A stretch of 64,000 bases of DNA, taken from positions 2,294,001 through 2,358,000 of the forward strand of contig OW386287.2 of assembly GCA_936432065.2 (NCBI GenBank), given 5' to 3'. This stretch comes from Rutpela maculata. Its lineage: Eukaryota > Arthropoda > Insecta > Coleoptera > Cerambycidae. A model generated the notes under the pieces. The model was given only the letters and a program-made list of their open reading frames with translations, did not search any database and was not told where the DNA came from. Positions 58,391 to 64,000 of the stretch are shown here, piece by piece (within the stretch, counting starts at the first letter, position 1; each line of letters starts with the position of its first letter). The position numbers and the translations under genes were made by a program.

Positions 58391-59331
58391 GATTATGCTA
58401 TGATTATCAACTATCTATACTTTATTTGTTTTTTCTGGCAAAATAAGATAACGCGGTAACTTTTTAAAATGATTATTGTCATTATTGCTGGGAACTTATT
58501 TGTACCCATTTTGTAGAATGCGAAATCTCAGCCTATATACCGCGATTCAGGAGTTACACTTTCATTACTCGCTTTAGTCTTAATTTGTGGTGCTTCGCTT
58601 TTTCCATAATTTTTTGTTTGTAAGGAACATAAAGCCATAGCAACAGTGTACTCGACGCGTTTTATGTTTTCTCTAAAGACTGCAACTCGACAATGGTCTA
58701 CTTGTTGCGTGGAAATAAAAACATTTCCCCTGCGCTTATTCACGACTTTCCTTGCTTTTAAACACCAGTCGAGACAATATGTGTATCAACGGGTGCTTGA
58801 CTATGTGTGGCAGGAAAGGAAAACTCAGTTTAAAGTCTTTGTTTGCCAACTCTTAGTTCCTCTGTGTGTTGATTAGCTTTGTGCCTCTGCTTTTTGACGC
58901 ATAAGGTCCATATGTCGGTTACCCCACACTTTTCTATAACGTAATTTGTCTCGACCCCGGCAATATTGCCTCTTTGCCATGCGCGCCGTATAAAGAAATT
59001 ATTGCTTCGTTCCGGCGAGTAAACCTGCGAATCTCACGGCGTAAGATCCTAGCCGAGATAGTATATCATTGTTTTACTTTATTTAGTAAATATAGAGACG
59101 TTATTGTGTTTTACGGCCATAAATGTTTCATGGAGCTGTACTTGGAAATTATTAGGTATGTGAGTCATGTAAATGGCATAAATCTGTATGAACATACATT
59201 TTTAGGATCAACAGTTTCTCTCTATTTTAACCCCGATATACTCAAATACATATTTTATGTGTTTAATGCAGTCAAACTGTCTTCAGTATCCTCATCCAAA
59301 ATGTAGTTTATGTGTGATTATGATTATAGCG
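58391..59331. other. Noncoding, no gene recognised
   Basis: 58500-59050 is less AT-rich and is open for 76 codons (58646-58876) and 110 codons (58974-59306) on the plus strand. No domain is recognised in either. Either could be a host exon or chance. Confidence 0.3.
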
Positions 59332-61045
59332 CAGGAATTTTAGTCAAAATATCGCTTCTACCCGGAATTAATTATTGCAAAGCTGAAAATTTCCAGAATT
59401 GTAGTTTTGGTCCAGGACAACACGTAGCAAAAAGTTCTCTACTCTCCCCCGTCGGCTTCCCTGTTTTTTCGGAGCAACAACGGCCTAAGTCGCAAAAATT
59501 GCAGAGCTGGTTATAAAGTGCAACAGGAAGGTTGTTACTGGTCCGATTTGGGTCGAAATGATCATAAAAGCTTCGGAGAAGCATATCCGTTCATATTTCA
59601 GACGTTCCATGCATATTTTTGTTCTTAATATTCCCTTCTAGTTATGTAAACATTTCAAAAATTTAAAAAAAATTAAAAAAAAATCCGAAATGGCGCCATT
59701 GCGGATAAATGAAGACTCGGAGGGGAAAAACGTACTCCAATAAACATTTCTCTTCGTACTTTGGGCTTTCCATTGGTATATCTACCTTCTCTGTAGCGTC
59801 ACCCGTTACGGAGTTACACCACTCTGAGTGTCGCAGCGGCGACACTTGGACATTTAAGTGCGTTCATTGTTGCGTCTATCACGTCTAGTCAATCAACAAG
59901 GCGCAAGACGAGCTATACCCTGAGTTTTTTAACTCTGACAATTCTCTAAGTGTATGCATTGGTTCATTGGTGCGGCAAAATTGAGTGATCTTAGTTAAGC
60001 CATGTAAAACAGGAATTTTAGTTTTTGACCCGGAATTAATTATTGTAAAGCTGAAAATTTGCAGGATTGTAGTTTTGGTCCAGGACAGCACGTACCAAAA
60101 AGTCCCCTACTCTCCCCTGTTTTTGCGGAGCAACGAGGGCCCAAGTCGCAGAAATTTCAGAGCTGGCTATAAAGTGCAGCAAAACGGTTGTTACTGGTCC
60201 AATTTCTGTGACTTAGGCCCTCGTTGCTCCGCAAAAACAGGGAAGCCGACAGAGGAGAGTAGGGGACTTTTTGGTACGTGTTGTCCTGGACCAAAACTAC
60301 AATCCTGGAAATTTTCAGCTTTACAATAATTAATTCCGGGTCAAAAACTAAAATTCCTGTGCTACATGGCTTAACTAAGATCACTCAATTTTGCCGCACC
60401 AATGAACCAATGCATACACTTAGAGAACTGTCAAATTTAAAAAACTAAGGGTATAGCTCATCTTGCGCCTTCTTGGTTGTTTAGACTAGACGTCATAGAC
60501 GCAACACTGAATGCACTTAAATGTCCGAGTGTCGGTGCTGCGACACTCAGAGTGGCGTAACTACGTAAAGGGTGACGCTACAGAGAAGGTAGACATATCA
60601 ATGGAAAGCCCAAAGTATGAAGAGAAATGTTTATTGGGGTACGTTTTCCCCTCCGAGTCTTCATTTACCCGCAATGGCGCCATTTCGGAGTTTTTCTAAT
60701 TTTTTTTTTTTAATTTTTTAAAATATTTGAAATGTTGACAGAACTAGAACGGAAAATTATGAACCAAAAGTATGCATGGAACATCTGAAATATGAACGGA
60801 TATGCTTCTCCTAATCTTTTGTGTTCATTTCGGCCCAAATCGGAGCAGTAACAACCTTACTGTTGCACTTTATAGTCAGCTCTGCAATTTTTGCGACTTA
60901 GGCCCTTGTTGCTCTGAAAAAACAGGGAAGCCGACGGGGGAGAGTAGGGGACTTTTTGCTACGTGTTGTCCTGGACCAAAACTACAATCGTGAAAATGTT
61001 CAGCTTTAGAATAATTAATTCCAGGTAAAAAACTAAAATTCCTGG
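59332..61045. repeat. 1.7-kb palindrome with nested submodules
   Basis: The left arm 59332-60155 and right arm ~60200-61045 are reverse complements along almost their whole length. Paired landmarks are CCGGAATTAATTATT (59370, 60030; mirrored 60325, 61010), AATGGCGCCATT (59688 / 60674), CAGAGAAGGTAGA-type (59780 / 60580) and GTGTCGCAGCGG-type (59837 / 60535). A ~200-bp submodule (GTAGTTTTGGTCCAGGACA... to GGTTGTTACTGGTCC) occurs at both ends of each arm, so four copies are present, two per orientation. There is no transposase. All frames across it are symmetry artefacts. I infer a foldback element or inverted duplication. Confidence 0.9.
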
Positions 61046-61769
61046 GCTATTAAGGAAGTACGGAAGACGAAATCGTTGATAAAAGTCGATAAATACTGAG
61101 ATCTCGAAATAGACAGATGTTAAACGCGCTTAAGGTACTTAAAACAAAGCTGCCATTAATTAACAATTATTCGTAAAGGTTTTGTTGTAAATATTTATAA
61201 ATTCGCGGTTATTATAACAAAACGTTGTCAATTCTACAGCCATTTGGCTCTGGGTGTACCAAGTCTGCAACTGACAGAAGCAAAATCTTGCAAGAATTGT
61301 TTGTTTTGTTTGGTTAGGTCGATAGCATCAGACATATATTGGGTTATACAAAAAATGATTGGCTGAGGTATGGATCTTCCCTTAACAAAAACTGTGCTGG
61401 TATTCAGTAATGCGTTTTTTTGCGTAAGAAAATTATGGTTATTATAACAAAATTTGGAAAGCTTTATGAAAATAATTGGTTTTCAAAAAATTACTTCTTA
61501 AAATTGTATGTGGCAAGAATCTCGTTAAAAATGGATTTTGTGGTAAAAATTAAATAATTTTTATGTTTTTTAAGTCATTAAAATTTTAGTTGGTGGTAAA
61601 ATAGAACATAATGGACGCATTATTTTTTAATTTTTTTCCATTTTGCCTTTCGAGATATTCGCGATTAAAGTGAGGGCTCAATACACTCGAATTTTATATT
61701 AGTACCTAATTCTTCCCTGTTTCTACTATTCAATCACAAGCCTATTAGTTCAGAGAAATTAGCATTTGA
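61046..61769. other. Noncoding, nothing recognised
   Basis: AT-rich; TTTCGAGATATTCGCGATTA at 61658 hints at remote relation to family V. No gene seen. Confidence 0.4.
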
Positions 61770-62310
61770 CCTGGACAAAATTAGTAAAAATCTGAATTTT
61801 TGTACAGACCCAAACCCAAATCCACAAAAATTACAAAAATCCCAACATGGCTACCCAAGATGTTGAAAGTCAAAGTTTTTTGCAAAAATGTCGCGTCCAT
61901 GCCCATGAGGTCAATGTGAGAGTTGTAGAGAATTAAATTATCTGCAAGTTGTCTCTTTTATTTTTTACCCCCCCCCCCCCCCCTCCTTTTTCGAGATATT
62001 CAAGGTCAAAGTTTCAAAAACATCGTTTTTCGCGAATATCTCGCGCCGCGAAAAAAATCGGACAGCAATAAAGTTAACATGAAAGTTGTAGATAATTCAA
62101 TTATCCACAAGATTGGAATTTTGCATTTTTTTCCCAAAACTTCGCCCTTTTTGAGATATTCAAGGTCGAAGTTAAAAAAAAAACGGTTTTTTGCATGTAG
62201 ACTTCGTCGCGGTCCAATGCATAGGGAGCGAGATATTTTCGGAAAACCGTTTTTTTTAAACTTTGAATTATCCACAACTTTCATGTTAACTTTATTGCTG
62301 TCCGAAATGA
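61770..62310. repeat. Palindromic repeat family V, copy 2
   Basis: Shares with 14041-14757 the lead CCTGGACAA...AGTAAAAATCTGAATTTTT, ATGGCTACCCAAGAT, GAGATATTCAAGGTC(A/G)AAGTT and CAATAAAGTTAACA. A 14-bp C run (61970-61983) is inserted. The right arm is shortened but TTGAATTATCCACAACTTTC mirrors the left arm, ending at 62306. Frames here are artefacts. Confidence 0.8.
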
Positions 62311-62362
62311 AAATTTCCTCTCGATCTTACGAAAAATCCCGCCGATTTAGAATACCACGGTA

Positions 62363-63229
62363 CACTTCTGTGCAATAAAATCCCGTACACCTATTTTTCG
62401 CTATATTAAATCATTCTTTATTTATTTGTAAGTGTCAGTGTCATATTTTCGAAATGCCGAAATTAACTGAACATGAAAAAATTCTAATTCTCTCTAAAAT
62501 TGAAGAGCAGTTGCTAACTATTATCACCATTATCAATAAAAGTATCGTTATGAGTGTGAAGAAACGATGGGAGGAGGAAGCTATCATAAAAAGAAAAGAC
62601 GGTTCAAACAGCAGTAGACGCTGTGTCCATGACAAATTTTCCAGCATCGAGGTCAACAGCTAGCCGAAGGATAGGAAAATCGGAATTAAAAAACTGTGTA
62701 AGTACCAAGAAGACCATATTAACAGAAGAACATAAGCAAGTCCGCATTCTGTTTTGTTTAAATTATGTTTATCGCCCGTTGGAGTTTTGGAACAATGTTG
62801 TGTTTACCGATGAAAAAGTTTTTCAGTCTTGTAATGACGGACATATTCGGGTGTACCGTTCTGCAAATACCAGGTTTCACGAACGCTACGTGTCTCCGCG
62901 GAACAGGTCCGGGCGATTTTATGTTAATGTTTGGACATGGATAAACAGAACAGCCATGCAGAAAACCGCTTTTTAATGTTTTGAGCTTTCAGAATCTGGC
63001 CTTATCTCGGACACACTTTTTACATTTGTTATAAATCGAAATATTAATTCATTCATTCACATTTTCCAAATACCTTACTTATGACATTTCACAATCAATG
63101 TCACTTTTTTATAACCCATATGATAATAAAGAATCTAAATTCCAAAAAGACTGATTCACATCACTTAATATTAGTAAAAACTGGATTACTTGATTTTTCG
63201 AGTGTACGGGATTTTATTGCACAGAAGTG
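62363..63229 (+). mobile_element. Tc1/mariner element, internally deleted, perfect 28-bp TIRs
   Basis: 28 bases at 62363-62390 (starting CACTTCTGTGCAATAAAATC) are exactly inverted at 63202-63229, with TA on each side. Length 867 bp is well below the ~1.3 kb usual for the superfamily, and the C-terminal catalytic part is missing or scrambled. The perfect ends suggest fairly recent mobilisation by a transposase from elsewhere. Confidence 0.9.
62454..63170 (+). pseudogene. Tc1/mariner transposase, broken
   Basis: Three pieces. The N-terminal frame (62454-62663) starts MPKLTEHEKILILSKIEEQ, the helix-turn-helix region, ending VKKRWEEEA. The second frame (62623-62976) has LTEEHKQVRILFC, then VVFTDEKVF with the first catalytic Asp, then HIRVYRSANTRFHERYV and GRFYVNVWTWI. 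A remnant near 63085-63140 reads FHNQCHFFITHMI, which resembles 'QDNcpiHts.iV' with the second catalytic Asp lost. The third acidic residue block is absent. An A-to-G or indel change separates the first two frames. It cannot be active. Confidence 0.85.
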
Positions 63230-63762
63230 TACGTTGAAAGTTTTACCATTTGGCAGGCCAAAGAGCTCACTACTTACCGCCGGTGTTTTGCGGCAATTGC
63301 AAACGTCTTTTATGAACTGAGAAACTTTGTTTTTCACAGCCTGCTTAAACTATGTTGCTTAGCACACATTACGTTGAAATTTAATTTCAGGGATGCCTCG
63401 CTAATCTTTGGATCTAAGATAAATTCGGAACGGCGCAAATTTGTAAAGGACGCGAGGGAATCGTGGAGAACTTTCTTTTGATTACGGAGTAGGTAGACGA
63501 TTTTATAGAAAAAGAATGCGTAGCGGCGTTTTGTCAGCTGCCGAAAATGCCAGAAACTATTCTCCGGGGAATATTTCGATTAAATTGATTCAATACCGTC
63601 AGCGAAATATAAACGGCCTCGCTTTAATCGGTGGTACGTTAACAATGTCGTATTATACGGAGTGTTCAAAAAGCAATGCTCACTTAAGTACGGCATCCTG
63701 AGACCAAACTGGTTCGCTTTTTATCATGTCAAAATGATGCCACTTGTTGAGCGAAATATGTG
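63230..63762. other. Unrecognised; possible exon-like frame
   Basis: An 84-codon frame (63227-63481) includes DASLIFGSKINSERRKFVKD directly after AATTTCAG, an acceptor-like site at 63391. Without the part before it, the remaining ~30 codons could be an internal exon. No family is recognised. Confidence 0.25.
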
Positions 63763-63914
63763 TCGGTGTGGCCCCCCCGGTGTGGCCCCCCCCTCGCTCA
63801 TCAATTATTAAGTGTGGGGGTCCGTTAGCTTCCGAGAGGCCCGTAGCGGGGGCAAGCCAGAGATTTTGGCAATTTTTTTTCAAATTACCCCCCCCCCGCT
63901 CATCAATTATTAAG
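63763..63914. repeat. C-rich short direct repeats
   Basis: CGGTGTGGCCCCCCC occurs twice in tandem (63763-63792). CGCTCATCAATTATTAAG preceded by a C run occurs twice, 102 bp apart (63795 and 63897), each followed by G(T/C)G(T/C)G. Possibly the internal sequence of a hAT-like MITE with poly-C ends, but no matching termini were found in the window. Confidence 0.5.
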
Positions 63915-64000
63915 CGCGAGGCCCGCCAGATTTTGATTTAAAAAAATTATTTTAGTTATTTTTTTTTTTTATTTAATCGTCTTACCTATTTATTTTAATG

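Noticed and set aside
59310..60993. Several 60-114-codon frames on both strands
   Set aside because: All lie in the 1.7-kb palindrome and repeat the same peptide text because of symmetry (for example SAKTGKPTEESRGLF-like strings in both orientations).
1..64000. CRISPR array, bacterial operons or phage
   Set aside because: No regular direct repeats with unique spacers, no operon-like gene runs, and all recognisable genes are eukaryotic transposon types.

Overview
This window looks like AT-rich, repeat-dense nuclear DNA of an arthropod, most likely an insect. The reasons are the low GC content, the many decayed non-LTR retrotransposons with arthropod jockey/CR1-like reverse transcriptase (RT) motifs, mariner/Tc1 and hAT remnants, and short inverted-repeat elements. 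I found no intact single-copy host gene. Nearly all long open frames are decayed transposon genes or artefacts of palindromes.

Layout: 0-6 kb holds a 23-bp inverted-repeat element, a decamer array, a degenerate minisatellite, a hairpin element and two ~1.1-kb direct repeat units. At 6.9-7.3 kb lies a GC/CpG-rich island, the best candidate for a host promoter or first exon. 7.8-23 kb holds a foldback-like element, three LINE remnants (two interrupted by MITEs), two mariner-type transposase tails, palindromic repeat 'V' and repeat 'X'. 23.8-27.1 kb carries a 97-codon orphan frame, a tRNA-derived SINE, a TA-flanked MITE, a hAT MITE and foldback family 'Y'. 29.4-38.5 kb is crowded with inverted repeats. 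These include a near-perfect ~310-bp-arm palindrome, a hAT MITE with a perfect 8-bp target duplication, and a tandem pair of hammerhead-ribozyme-like cores. 42.1-44.5 kb is a DNA transposon with ~340-bp terminal repeats and a broken protein gene. 48.2-58.4 kb is a stack of LINEs inserted next to or inside one another. 59.3-61.0 kb is a ~1.7-kb palindrome, followed by palindrome V copy 2 and an internally deleted Tc1/mariner element with perfect 28-bp terminal repeats.

How the parts relate: the elements form a layered record. MITEs sit inside LINE open frames, and removing them together with one TA restores the frame exactly (10.55 kb and 21.3 kb). A TIR element sits in the 3' region of one LINE, which itself appears to split an older one (54.2-58.4 kb). 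The most unusual points are the density of long hairpins (possible double-stranded RNA sources), the hammerhead-like tandem repeat, the unnamed long-TIR transposon, and repeat families V, W, X and Y, which I could not assign to a known class. Family names V, W, X, Y and Z are labels used only here. All alignments were done by eye.
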